Shown here in pieces: positions 47,701-55,392 of a stretch of 64,000 nucleotides of DNA (position 1 is its first letter; the number at the start of each line of letters is the position of its first letter). The translations under genes were made by a program, and so were the position numbers. The notes beneath the pieces are model-generated. The model was not told the DNA's origin, ran no database searches, and saw only the letters and a list, made by a program, of their open reading frames with translations. Origin of the DNA: Planctomycetota bacterium (GTDB taxonomy: Bacteria; Planctomycetota; B15-G4); contig JAQWOM010000009.1 in the NCBI GenBank assembly GCA_029245865.1, positions 212,398 to 276,397 on the forward strand, given 5' to 3'.

Positions 47701-47815
47701 GCCGGATGTAAGCGGCACGCTTCGCCCCCTCAAGCTCCAGAGCCTCATGGAACAAGGCCTCCAGAAGATCGTCCCGCTCGGGGCCAGTGCCGTCCTGATC
47801 AGTTCGAAGGTCCAT
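44741..47815 (-). CDS. Membrane Ser/Thr protein kinase with VCBS/FG-GAP-like C-terminus
   Basis: The protein has about 1024 residues from the ATG at 47815; a GTG at 47860 would add 15. The kinase domain (about 85-370) has GEGGMGTVYLA, ALKLI, HRDLKPSN and IDFGVAKA. One membrane helix (AVASVAGLIIVGFVGLMGF) sits near 415, followed by a coiled-coil-like stretch. The rest is predicted extracytoplasmic: a domain of about 170 residues, a long Pro/Gly/Ser/Glu linker, then three FG-GAP/VCBS-like repeats (WGDVDGDGLLDVLIQ, IDLEADGNLDLLAV, DVDGNGTLDLRV) with Ca2+-type Asp patterns. It probably senses a surface ligand. Its start overlaps the ECF sigma gene by 17 bases. Confidence 0.9.
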   Translation of the reverse strand: MDLRTDQDGTGPERDDLLEALFHEALELEGAKRAAYIRRQCAGDLELAEELSALLAAHRKASPGLEQPAWGERELGLEERPGDTVGKYHLLRTLGEGGMGTVYLAQQLRPLRRVVALKLIKPGMDTREVVARFDAERQALAQLNHSNVAAVYDAGVTARGRPYFAMEYVPGEPITRYCDARKLTIRQRLRLFRSVCDAVHHAHQKGIVHRDLKPSNILLTEVDGQPVSKIIDFGVAKAMHGGSGRGGLGTVCTRSGQIVGTPSYMSPEQAGAFPATVDSRTDVYSLGVLLNELLTGFLPYDLGSLRGVSDEVIRRRLSEVEAVRPALRVATFGLRARRAAAQRGCDPNSLCRLLRGDLDWIVLKALDRNPEERYASASELAADIANHLEGEPVTASSPGALYMLRKLVAKNRVAVASVAGLIIVGFVGLMGFAMNEADRNEELLEKNSELVSSHDVQMQVVLDQQDQLLAACDAARDEIAVEPPFSTAVIRNMGDSPLLVGELVELLGTGENHPLGDMVVNVVRASADSGRPPLGSMYGLWAEQEGHDGHAHRLVEAVPPGEYGVVVTHGLFARVRVDGSCGEIYANDPLGVSAIPGLACRHAGKGAVVGFALEEWTVAQRGLIRAFLAPLPELVAAQVDQLDPALSHTSMETAFTPSVPGKLRADVSEEGGLPKQFPVQEVTSADESVDGEAALAEVFRGSHHNSQAAQGEQEPALTDGEVSSSELPVGAAHASDSPPAGGGAKSKPPLPFLPFDGTALVVGSSGLAGGQSGEFREHGVGRRAPGETGGRTNTPPDSDDPPGLSGDDLPEQGDGKDFELVSELEGVGGLAEEEDVYEEERTDVASGSGTTRDPLIQLWGDVDGDGLLDVLIQAGDENLSLHRNVGRGSFQDITVWSGLGEYAPGVERAVAWIDLEADGNLDLLAVSVSKHLRLFRGRGAGRFDEISEIAGLGFVEGVEDVTPFDVDGNGTLDLRVSIAGNGLLLLLSDGAGRFRPVVLRAADSPEIPEVSVGGGLDPEGTLDH

Positions 47816-48422
47816 GGCAATCGCCACTCCCTGGAAGCTCTTCAGATCGATTGATTTCACGTGTCAACCAGGCTTTGGCGAATTCCCAATCTCGCTTTAC
47901 AGAGGAAACCGACATGCCCAGTAACTCGGCCGTCTGTTGATTTGTCAGTCCAGCGAAGAAACGCAGCTTCACCATCTGACATTTGCGCTCGTGTCGCCCC
48001 GTTTTCTCGAGTCGCCGAAGTGCCTCATCGACGACTTCAACTTCTGCAGACACACCTTCTCCCGCGCCGGGAGCATCAAAGTCATCGAGGAGTTCGACGC
48101 GCTGTAAGTTGCCGCCGCGCCGTAACGTGCCCCTCTTGCGTGCGTGATCAACCAGGATCCGGCGCATGGCCTCCGCAGCGATGCCAAAAAAATGGGCTCG
48201 GTTCTCACAGCTGAGCGATCCATCACCCGCAAGCCTCAACCAAGCTTCATGCACAAGCGCGGTGGGCTCCAGCGTATGGGCACCTCGCTCGCGGATCATC
48301 TGCCCGGCAGCGAGTCGGCGCAGTTCCCCATACAAGAGCGTCCACAGATCATGACGTGCCGACTCGTCGCCACGCTGAACGCGATCGAACAGACGAGTGA
48401 CTTCAGAAGAGGCCGTGGACAC
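47799..48422 (-). CDS. ECF sigma factor of the TIGR02999 type
   Basis: The protein has about 207 residues if it starts at the GTG at 48422, which has GGAG upstream and places the typical EVTRLFDRVQRGD near the N-terminus; a TTG at 48467 is possible. Sigma2 includes ALVHEAWLRL and HFFGIAAEAMRRILVDHARK, the hallmark of this planctomycete- and acidobacteria-rich family. Sigma4 is at the end (LTNQQTAELLGMSVSSVKRDW). No anti-sigma gene is adjacent. The overlap with the Ser/Thr kinase gene, common in this family, suggests the kinase controls the sigma factor. Confidence 0.9.
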   Translation of the reverse strand: MSTASSEVTRLFDRVQRGDESARHDLWTLLYGELRRLAAGQMIRERGAHTLEPTALVHEAWLRLAGDGSLSCENRAHFFGIAAEAMRRILVDHARKRGTLRRGGNLQRVELLDDFDAPGAGEGVSAEVEVVDEALRRLEKTGRHERKCQMVKLRFFAGLTNQQTAELLGMSVSSVKRDWEFAKAWLTREINRSEELPGSGDCHGPSN

Positions 48423-48967
48423 GCGAGAAAGCTCCGGCACCTGTATCGGACGGACAAACAGGTACAAAGCAGACAGGAGGGGCGGCAGGCCCCGCCAGTT
48501 GCCCGATTCTACACACGTTTAGGGGACCTGGGGGGCCTCCTTCTCCCCATGGCTCGGCCCTCAAAGCCGGATTCTGCAGCCTGAACGCGATGGCCGGTCA
48601 AGAGGCAGCAGAGAGGCTCTCAAAAAAAATACGAGATCGATGAGCCAGCATCCGGATCAGTTGCGCATGTCGAATCGTGAGGACGTCACGACGAGCCCGA
48701 TATCGTTCGTGCCAGAAGTGAACGATCATTCCCGGGGGAATGGTCCTCACCGCTTGAATCGGAGCCCGCAATGCTTCTCCAACCACCCGGAAGCCTCTTC
48801 GCTGCTCTCTCCTGGAGGCGTTCCAACGCCTCGCTCCGACCTCACCGAAGCGTGTCTGCTCTCCCTGGCGACGGCCGGGGGGAGCAGGCCCTTCATTCGC
48901 TCTCCACGCAAGCTTGAGATGACAGAGACTCCGCCTCGGGTGCCTGGCCCGGTACACTCCGCAACCG
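48423..48967. other. Divergent intergenic region
   Basis: About 545 bases between the ECF sigma gene and the Nudix gene. I see no convincing gene: the minus-strand open frame here is Arg-rich and overlaps the Nudix start. A small perfect inverted repeat, GAGGCGTT/AACGCCTC, lies at 48815-48832, and an A8 run at about 48620. Both promoters must lie here. Confidence 0.45.
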
Positions 48968-49735
48968 ATGCGCGAACTGAAAGCCATCACCATTGTGGAA
49001 GACCGTACGACGGCTTCCCGCTGCGACCGTGGGTTCTTGACCCTCGAGCGGCTCCTCCTCCGCAATGAGTACGCGGACGGCAGCTCCTCAGCCGACTACC
49101 CCTGCGATCTCGTCAGCCGCCAGGGCATCGATGCTGTCGTGGCAGTCCTCTATGAAATCGAAGGCGAACAGCGCGTCAACGTTCTCCTCCGTGAAAGTCC
49201 CCGTGCTCCGGTGTACCTCAGACACCGCAAGACCTTTGTCCACCCGGACAAGGGCAGCTATCTCACACTCATGGAACTCGTCGCAGGAATCGTCGAGCCT
49301 GAACATGACGAGCCGGGCGACAAGGGCAAATGCCATAGGGCCGCCGTCGAGGCCCACGAGGAAGCCGGAGTCGAACTTCCCGACGAAGCCTTTGAAGTGC
49401 TGGGAGACGAGACATTTGCCAGCCCCGGCACCGGTGACGAGAAACTCTTTTTCTGCGGCGCTGCGGCTTCGCTGGATGGAGCCCACCAGGGCGCAGGCGA
49501 CGGCAGCACCATGGAAGAGTTTGGCCGCATCCATGTCATGGAACTTGGCGACGCCATCACAGCTTGCCGGACGGGCGCGATTCCCGACATGAAGACAGAG
49601 GTCGGTTTGCTTCGCCTGGCAGACTACCTTGGATATCTACCGCAACTCGGATGCTTCGCCGCCACGTTGCCCCCAGAGCTTGCGGCGCGAGCCAACTCAC
49701 TGGGCGTGCAATCATCCTCGGGAGATGTCCAGTGA
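48968..49735 (+). CDS. Nudix hydrolase
   Basis: This 255-residue protein has the Nudix fold: GIVEPEH and, after an insertion, AAVEAHEEAGVEL, which carries the catalytic glutamates. The Arg of the canonical box is Val here. The length and N-terminus fit ADP-ribose or NDP-sugar pyrophosphatases. It is the first gene of a five-gene plus-strand set, and its stop overlaps the GTG of the next gene. Because later genes make and use ADP-heptose, it might control a nucleotide sugar pool. That is an inference. Confidence 0.85.
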   Translation: MRELKAITIVEDRTTASRCDRGFLTLERLLLRNEYADGSSSADYPCDLVSRQGIDAVVAVLYEIEGEQRVNVLLRESPRAPVYLRHRKTFVHPDKGSYLTLMELVAGIVEPEHDEPGDKGKCHRAAVEAHEEAGVELPDEAFEVLGDETFASPGTGDEKLFFCGAAASLDGAHQGAGDGSTMEEFGRIHVMELGDAITACRTGAIPDMKTEVGLLRLADYLGYLPQLGCFAATLPPELAARANSLGVQSSSGDVQ

Positions 49736-50715
49736 ACGCACCTCGCATCGGGATTCTTGGTGCACGGCGTCATCGTCAAGGGCTCGGTCCCTTCGTGGCT
49801 CGCTGGCTACGAGCCGCTGGTGCAGAAGTGCCATGCTTCTCGTGCACCAGCGAGGAAACCGTCGCGCAGGCGGCCGCCGACCTCACGCGCATCGCGGGAG
49901 TCACAGCCAAAGGCTGGACCGATGGAGAGGCCATGCTGCGCGAGGAATCCCTCGATGCTGTGGCCATTCTGACGCCGCCGCGCACTCATGGCATGTGGCT
50001 GAATCGAGCCCTTGAAGCGAATCTCGACGTTCTCTGCGAGAAGCCTTTCTTGTGGGGCACCGAGACGGACCTCAAGACGACTATTGAACTCGTCGACCGT
50101 TTCAAAGAGCAGGGGCTTCTCCTGATGGAGAACACCCAGTGGCCTGCAACTCTGCCCTACTTTGATGCGCTGCACCCTGGAGTTCGCGAAGAGCCCATCA
50201 CTCGCTTTGCGATGCGCATGGCGCCTGCATCCACGGGTGTGGACATGATTGGCGACGCCCTCTCGCATCCCCTCAGTGTCCTCCAGGCACTGGCCCCCTC
50301 GGAGGCCGTTCACATCGAAAACTGTCGATTTTCAACCCACGACAGCGATGCGACCGAACTCTCGATTGGCTTCCGATACCTGGCCGGCGGCCATCCCGTC
50401 GATGTCATGGTGGAACTGAGTACGAGCCCCGAACAACCGCGCGAAGCCTCCTTTGCCATCAACGGGCACTGGGCTCATCGGCTGATCCGTACAACTGACT
50501 ACGCCTTCTTCTTTGCGAGCGGCGCACGCTTGGTCGACGTCCCAGACCCCCTGGGGCTCCATCTCGCCGAGTTTGTGGAGGCATTGCGCTCCGAACGCCC
50601 CCACGCTTCGGATACAAAGAACACCAGAATCAAGCAACGCATGGCTGCTCTGGAGACCGTGCGACACCACTATCAGACGCCCCCTCAGCGGACCGCGACT
50701 CGGACCACACCATGA
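49732..50715 (+). CDS. Gfo/Idh/MocA-family oxidoreductase
   Basis: The protein has about 327 residues. The GTG at 49732 overlaps the Nudix stop (GTGA) and has GGGAG upstream. The N-terminal Rossmann segment is RIGILGARRHRQGLGPFV, a variant of the G-x-G-x2-G loop. DAVAILTPPRTHG and CEKPFLWG match the family's catalytic E-K-P motif. Such enzymes oxidise or reduce sugars, sugar nucleotides or inositols with NAD(P). It overlaps the radical-SAM gene by 4 bases, so the two probably act on the same compound. Confidence 0.85.
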   Translation: MNAPRIGILGARRHRQGLGPFVARWLRAAGAEVPCFSCTSEETVAQAAADLTRIAGVTAKGWTDGEAMLREESLDAVAILTPPRTHGMWLNRALEANLDVLCEKPFLWGTETDLKTTIELVDRFKEQGLLLMENTQWPATLPYFDALHPGVREEPITRFAMRMAPASTGVDMIGDALSHPLSVLQALAPSEAVHIENCRFSTHDSDATELSIGFRYLAGGHPVDVMVELSTSPEQPREASFAINGHWAHRLIRTTDYAFFFASGARLVDVPDPLGLHLAEFVEALRSERPHASDTKNTRIKQRMAALETVRHHYQTPPQRTATRTTP

Positions 50716-51929
50716 GCCACGCCATCCACGACTTCACCGGCAAGCTTCGCCAGCCCTCGGTACTTCCCGGAGTTCAAACGTACGTGAACTGGCGGCGCGC
50801 AGTCCGCGAGGCTCGCGCCAATGGACAGCCTGACCCCGAACTGCCTCAAGAGCAGGCGCCCATCTCGATCAATCTCGACCTCACGACAGCCTGCAACTAT
50901 CGCTGTGATCATTGCATCGACTGGGACATCCTCAACAGCAAGTGGAAGCACGACGAAGACGACCTGAAAGCTTCGATGAAAGAGATGGCGGCGCGTGGCA
51001 TGCGCTCAGTCATCCTCATTGGCGGCGGTGAACCCACAGTGCATCCGCGTTTCACGGAATTCGTCAAGTTCCTCAAAGAACTCAAACTCAAGATCGCGAT
51101 CGTCAGCAACGGCAGCCACGGCGACAAACTTCTCGAAGTGGCGCCCTACCTTGAGAGTGACGACTGGATTCGGCTGAGTCTCGATTCCGGCAGCAATGAA
51201 CTCTTCCGGGCCATGCACAAACCTGTCGACAAACAGTTGACGCTGGACGCGATCTGCGAGTGGATCCCCAAGATCAAGGCAGCCAACTCACTGCCGCGCA
51301 TCGGCTTCTCGTACATCATTGTCTGGGAAGGCGCCGAGCGCTCCGACGTGCCCGTGCACGAAAATGTCCAGGAAATCGTGCTGGCAACCGAGCGCGCCAA
51401 GAACTCCGGCTTTGACTACATCTCTTTGAAGCCGTTTCTCGAACGCACACCTGACGGTGCAGAAGTCATGGACCCCTCTGGGGCGCACTCTGAACTGGCC
51501 ACCATGGTCGCCCGCGTGCGTGCAGAAGTTGACAAAGCCTCCGAGTTGGCTGATGACAACTTTGACGTCTACGTCAGCACCAACCTGCGCATGCTCGAAA
51601 CGGGTGATTGGAGCGAATACACCAAGCAACCCAAGACTTGCCACATGCAAGCCTTGCGCCAAGTTCTCACGCCAACCGGGCTGTTCAATTGCCCCGCCCA
51701 CCGTGGGGTCGACAAGGCGAAACTGAGCTCCGCCGCTGCTTTCAAAGATGAAACGACCGCTCAGAAGACGACGGAAGGCCTGGCTGGCCTTCTGGATGGG
51801 TTCGATGCCAGCCACGAATGCCGAGAGGTCACCTGTCTTTACAACAAAGTGAACTGGTGGCTCGAAAGCGTGATCGAAGGCACCGGTGACATCGAAGCGG
51901 CTCCCGAGCGCGAAGACTACTTCCTCTGA
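50712..51929 (+). CDS. Radical SAM protein in a heptose/LPS operon
   Basis: This 405-residue protein has the SAM-cluster motif LTTACNYRCDHC (C-x3-C-x2-C, about residues 61-68), then GGGEPTVHP and SNGSHG, in a classical radical SAM barrel. The C-terminal part has several further cysteines (TCHMQAL, FNCPAH, ECREVTCLY) that could bind auxiliary FeS clusters as in SPASM-type enzymes. The reaction is unknown. Its neighbours (Gfo/Idh oxidoreductase, heptosyltransferase, heptose adenylyltransferase) suggest modification of a sugar or a lipid-linked intermediate. The heptosyltransferase starts at its stop codon. Confidence 0.85.
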   Translation: MSHAIHDFTGKLRQPSVLPGVQTYVNWRRAVREARANGQPDPELPQEQAPISINLDLTTACNYRCDHCIDWDILNSKWKHDEDDLKASMKEMAARGMRSVILIGGGEPTVHPRFTEFVKFLKELKLKIAIVSNGSHGDKLLEVAPYLESDDWIRLSLDSGSNELFRAMHKPVDKQLTLDAICEWIPKIKAANSLPRIGFSYIIVWEGAERSDVPVHENVQEIVLATERAKNSGFDYISLKPFLERTPDGAEVMDPSGAHSELATMVARVRAEVDKASELADDNFDVYVSTNLRMLETGDWSEYTKQPKTCHMQALRQVLTPTGLFNCPAHRGVDKAKLSSAAAFKDETTAQKTTEGLAGLLDGFDASHECREVTCLYNKVNWWLESVIEGTGDIEAAPEREDYFL

Positions 51930-53143
51930 TGGCCCGTGCGGCCACAGCGCCGGAGCCGTTGGACACGCCGAACCCCTTAGTTCGGCCACGTCGCATTCTC
52001 GTACGCCTTCCCAACTGGGTGGGTGACGTGGTCATGGCCACGCCGCTCCTACGCGTCCTGCGCGAGCACTGGCCCGCAGCCGAAATCGTGGCAGAAGGAA
52101 AACCGTTCCTCGAGGGCTTGCTCACCGGCTTGCCCACGATTGATGAGTTTCTTCCTGATCCAGGAACCGGATGGGGAGCCGTGCGTGAGCGCGCTCGGCG
52201 TCTGGCCACAAAAGACTTTGACCTCGCCGTCCTCTTGCCCGATTCACCGCGCAGCGCTCTTGGTCCATTTCTTGCGCGCATTCCCAATCGCATCGGATAT
52301 TCGCGCGATCCTCTCCGCCGGTTCTTTCTCACTCATCCCCTCAAGCCTCCCATGCGGGACGGGAAACGTATCCCCATCCCGATGCCCGAGCGCTATCTGG
52401 CGCTTGCTCGGGCACTCAGCAGCGAGTCGAATGCCGCCGAGGGTGGCGTATCCGACCTCTCGGCAAGCCGGGAGTTCGCCACCCCGCCTGTTGAGCTGGC
52501 CGTTTCGCCAATCGACACTGCACGTGTGCGAGACATGCTGAAGGACCAAGGAGTGGATCCCGACGCACGCTTCATCGTCGGCGCACCGGGAGCAAACTTC
52601 GGGTCCAGCAAGCTCTACCCGATCAGTTCTTTTGCTGCAGCCTGCGATGGCATGTCGAAAAAGTTTGGCCTCGCTGTCGTACTTGCACCCGCCCCGGCAG
52701 AGGTCGACCTGGCGCTGGATGTCGCCGCACATATGAAACGCCCTGCTGTGGTGCTCGACGACCCACCGACGAGCCTCGGAGAGCTCAAGTCGCTCATCTC
52801 GCTCTCGTCATTGATCTTCAGCAACGACACCGGCCCCCGCCATATGGCTGTCGCTCTGGGAACACCGACAGTTGTCACAATGGGGCCGACTGACCATCGA
52901 CATACGGACTACCAACTCGAACATCAGCGGGTCCTACGCGAAGACGTCGACTGTGCACCCTGTCACGAGAAAGAGTGCCCCATTGATCACCGCTGCATGA
53001 CACGGCTTTCTCCGTCTCGGGTCATTTCTGCAGCCGAAGAGTTGCTCGCAGCACCGAGCAACATTCCAGCTCTCCGAACCGAACGCGATCCGACTAACCC
53101 TGACCGTTCTCCCGGAACCGCCTCCCAGGAAAAGACACCATGA
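51929..53143 (+). CDS. Heptosyltransferase (GT9, RfaF/WaaF-like)
   Basis: This 404-residue protein belongs to family GT9: RRILVRLPNWVGDVVMATPL at the N-terminus, and in the donor domain GAPGANFGSSKLYP and FSNDTGPRHMAVALG. These enzymes transfer L-glycero-D-manno-heptose (or an equivalent) from an ADP donor to the LPS inner core. A cysteine cluster DCAPCHEKECP near 345 is typical of many GT9 members. The start overlaps the radical-SAM stop by one base, and its stop overlaps the adenylyltransferase gene by 4 bases. It acts at the cytoplasmic face of the inner membrane. Confidence 0.9.
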   Translation: MARAATAPEPLDTPNPLVRPRRILVRLPNWVGDVVMATPLLRVLREHWPAAEIVAEGKPFLEGLLTGLPTIDEFLPDPGTGWGAVRERARRLATKDFDLAVLLPDSPRSALGPFLARIPNRIGYSRDPLRRFFLTHPLKPPMRDGKRIPIPMPERYLALARALSSESNAAEGGVSDLSASREFATPPVELAVSPIDTARVRDMLKDQGVDPDARFIVGAPGANFGSSKLYPISSFAAACDGMSKKFGLAVVLAPAPAEVDLALDVAAHMKRPAVVLDDPPTSLGELKSLISLSSLIFSNDTGPRHMAVALGTPTVVTMGPTDHRHTDYQLEHQRVLREDVDCAPCHEKECPIDHRCMTRLSPSRVISAAEELLAAPSNIPALRTERDPTNPDRSPGTASQEKTP

Positions 53144-53613
53144 CGGCTCTTGTTGTTCCCGATTATCGCGAGCTCGGAGAACAGCTGGCGAGTCAGAGGG
53201 CCGGGCGCACACTTGCACTGGCAAACGGATGTTTTGACATCCTCCACGTTGGTCATGTGCGGCTTCTCCGCGAGGCCTCTTCTGCGGCAGACCTCTTGGT
53301 CGTCGCACTGAATACAGATGAATCAGTGCACCGAAACAAAGGTCCCGGCAGACCACACATCACACTGACAGAGCGCATGGAAATCATTGCAGCTCTCAAA
53401 GGCGTGCATGCTGTGACTAGCTTTCCCGAGCCCACGGCGGAAAACCTGCTCGAAGCCCTCCGCCCCGACGTCCACGTGAAAGGCACAGATTGGACTGCGG
53501 ACACCGTGCCGGAACGAGCCACGGTAGAAGCTTATGGCGGGCGCATCCTCATTGCCGGTGACGACAAGACTCACTCAAGCACCGAGCTCATCGAGAAGCA
53601 ACGCGGCAAATAG
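53140..53613 (+). CDS. Heptose-1-phosphate adenylyltransferase (RfaE2/HldE C-terminal domain)
   Basis: This 157-residue protein equals only the adenylyltransferase half of E. coli HldE. It has NGCFDILHVGHV with the H-x-G-H nucleotidyltransferase motif, and TLTERMEIIAAL, VHVKGTDW and THSSTELI. It forms ADP-D-glycero-beta-D-manno-heptose from the 1-phosphate and ATP, which supplies the heptosyltransferase next to it. The kinase half (RfaE1) is not in the window. Its start overlaps the heptosyltransferase stop (ATGA), and it ends 5 bases before the convergent GT4 gene. Confidence 0.9.
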   Translation: MTALVVPDYRELGEQLASQRAGRTLALANGCFDILHVGHVRLLREASSAADLLVVALNTDESVHRNKGPGRPHITLTERMEIIAALKGVHAVTSFPEPTAENLLEALRPDVHVKGTDWTADTVPERATVEAYGGRILIAGDDKTHSSTELIEKQRGK

Positions 53614-53618
53614 ATGGA

Positions 53619-54755
53619 CTACCGCACGGCCCCTGGAAGGGCGCCTGCTGCCACGATCTCAGCGTAAAGCGACTCATACGCAGCCACCATCTGAGTCGCC
53701 GTAAATCCCTCGTCGATGCGCACGGGCCCCTCCCGACCCAGCGCATGGCGGAGGTGTTCGTCTTCCAGCAAGCGCATCAGCCCTTTCGCCAGGGCGTCAA
53801 CATCGTCCGGCGGCACCAACACACCCGTGCGTTCATCCACCACGGCCTCGCCAAGACCACCGACACGACACCCGAGCACCGGCAAGCCGACAGCCATTGC
53901 CTCCAAGGCCGCGATGCCCAGCCCCTCGGCACGAGACGGCATCATCAACAGATCAGCAACTGCCAGCAGATCAGACATATCCTCGCGACGCCCAAGGAAT
54001 CGAACATGTGATCCAAGTTTGAGTTCGACCGCAAGCTTCTCGAGCGCCGGCCGTTCGGGGCCATCGCCTGCAATCCACAACACGACTTCAGGCGCATCAC
54101 TTTGCTGCTCAGCAAGGCAATGCGACAGGGCTCGCAAGGCAAGATCGATTCCCTTGCGCTGTGTGAGATGAGCCGCCGCGAGCAAGACTTTGCAATCATT
54201 CGAGAGCCCTAATGATTCACGCAAGACTTCGCGTGAGGCACTCGGTTGCAGAGCCGAACGGTCCACCGCGCTCCAGATGGTGCTCACGATGGCCGGGTCG
54301 ACTCCACCTTCGCGAAGTCGATCTGAGACAGCCGGTGCAATTCCCACTGCTCGCTGTACAAACTTTCGATACACCAACCGGTTCATAGGATGTCGCCCCA
54401 CAGAGCGGTCCATTCGCCGTGTGGTCAGTGCAGGCAACCCAGCCCATCGCGCAGCCAGCCCACCGAGCCAGTTCGCCCGCCCGGTATGCAGATGCACCAG
54501 GTCGACCTCACATTCACGAAACCCGTACTTCATCCTGGTCGAAGCCGCAAGATGAAGGTCGTTACGCATGGCCACCGGGCGAACGTCGAGTTGAAGATCC
54601 CGAGCTCGCGCCTCCTGCCGACTCCCGGGAGGGCAAAACAAAACATTGCGATGGCCACGAGCACGCAAACCTTCCATGAGCAAAAAGACCTGCACCTGGC
54701 CACCGGACCAGCCCTTTTCGCTGTCGACATGCGCGATGGTGAGTGGAGAACTCAT
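53619..54755 (-). CDS. GT4-family glycosyltransferase
   Basis: This 378-residue GT4 enzyme begins MSSPLTIAHVDSEKGWSGGQ, with the acceptor-domain glycine loop. The donor half has LLAAAHLTQRKGIDLALRAL and MMPSRAEGLGIAALEAMAVG, a complete E-x7-E motif. It probably uses a nucleotide sugar to extend LPS or another envelope glycan next to the heptose operon with which it converges. It is transcribed from the opposite strand, so its expression may be separate. Confidence 0.87.
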   Translation of the reverse strand: MSSPLTIAHVDSEKGWSGGQVQVFLLMEGLRARGHRNVLFCPPGSRQEARARDLQLDVRPVAMRNDLHLAASTRMKYGFRECEVDLVHLHTGRANWLGGLAARWAGLPALTTRRMDRSVGRHPMNRLVYRKFVQRAVGIAPAVSDRLREGGVDPAIVSTIWSAVDRSALQPSASREVLRESLGLSNDCKVLLAAAHLTQRKGIDLALRALSHCLAEQQSDAPEVVLWIAGDGPERPALEKLAVELKLGSHVRFLGRREDMSDLLAVADLLMMPSRAEGLGIAALEAMAVGLPVLGCRVGGLGEAVVDERTGVLVPPDDVDALAKGLMRLLEDEHLRHALGREGPVRIDEGFTATQMVAAYESLYAEIVAAGALPGAVR

Positions 54756-54866
54756 CCGACTGACTGCACCACGGCAGACATGGCACGGTCAAGGGCGTCG
54801 CCCCGTGCGCTCCTCATGCAGGCCCAGAAAATCGCTCGCATGGCGGGGGACCCTGAGAGCCTGCCT

Positions 54867-55283
54867 TCAGCCAGGAAGCTGTTCGTCTGAAAGATCTTCA
54901 TCCGTCAAGAACCCTCCGTGTTCTCGGAGGAACACCACCAGCGGATCATTCTCGCTCACGCTCGACTTGAAGCTCAGCTCGCATGACGGGCAGGTCCAGG
55001 AGTCCACAACCTGCTCTTCGCATGCCGGGCAGGCCCCCTTGTATGGGCGCGCGGCAGTCGGGTCCTCAAGCTCAAAAAAGCGTCCCAACACGGCCGCTGC
55101 TGTTCGCACGTGAGATCCCTGAACTCTCACACGCCCAGCCCGCGGACTGCCCTCGACGCCCTCCTTCAAAGGAATGGACGCACTCTCATGCTCAACGCGC
55201 GCTCGATGCAACTCGTGACACAACTCGTCGAGCACGGCCTCGTCGTACAGGCCAGGAAGTTCGGTCCAAGACGACTCTTCCAT
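54867..55283 (-). CDS. Small zinc-ribbon protein
   Basis: The protein has about 138 residues from the ATG at 55283, with AAGGAA upstream. A zinc ribbon CPACEEQVVDSWTCPSC (C-x2-C-x10-C-x2-C) lies near residue 85, followed by an acidic C-terminus (TDEDLSDEQLP). The N-terminal half is helical. It may be a small DNA-, RNA- or protein-binding factor. It lies between a GT4 gene and the PYROXD2-like gene, on the same strand as both, but the spacing (about 110 bases each side) does not suggest an operon. Confidence 0.65.
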   Translation of the reverse strand: MEESSWTELPGLYDEAVLDELCHELHRARVEHESASIPLKEGVEGSPRAGRVRVQGSHVRTAAAVLGRFFELEDPTAARPYKGACPACEEQVVDSWTCPSCELSFKSSVSENDPLVVFLREHGGFLTDEDLSDEQLPG

Positions 55284-55392
55284 CAATCCATTCCTTGTCG
55301 TTGCGTTGGTGCCGTGCGCTGCAAAGCTTTGCGCAGCATATCGCCGGTGGATCCGGACTCCAAAAGTACGCGGCAACTGATTCAGAACAGCC

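Noticed and set aside
48815-48832. Short inverted repeat GAGGCGTT/AACGCCTC upstream of the Nudix gene
   Set aside because: Arms of 8 bases around a 2-base centre occur by chance in a GC-rich region of this length; it is mentioned with the gap but not called as a site.
48598-49065. Minus-strand open frame of about 155 residues between the ECF sigma and Nudix genes
   Set aside because: It is Arg-rich and overlaps the Nudix start by about 98 bases. It has no family motif, and the region is more likely a promoter region.
54646-55113. Plus-strand open frame across the end of the GT4 gene and the zinc-ribbon gene
   Set aside because: It is antisense to two better-supported genes and has no ribosome-binding site or domain.
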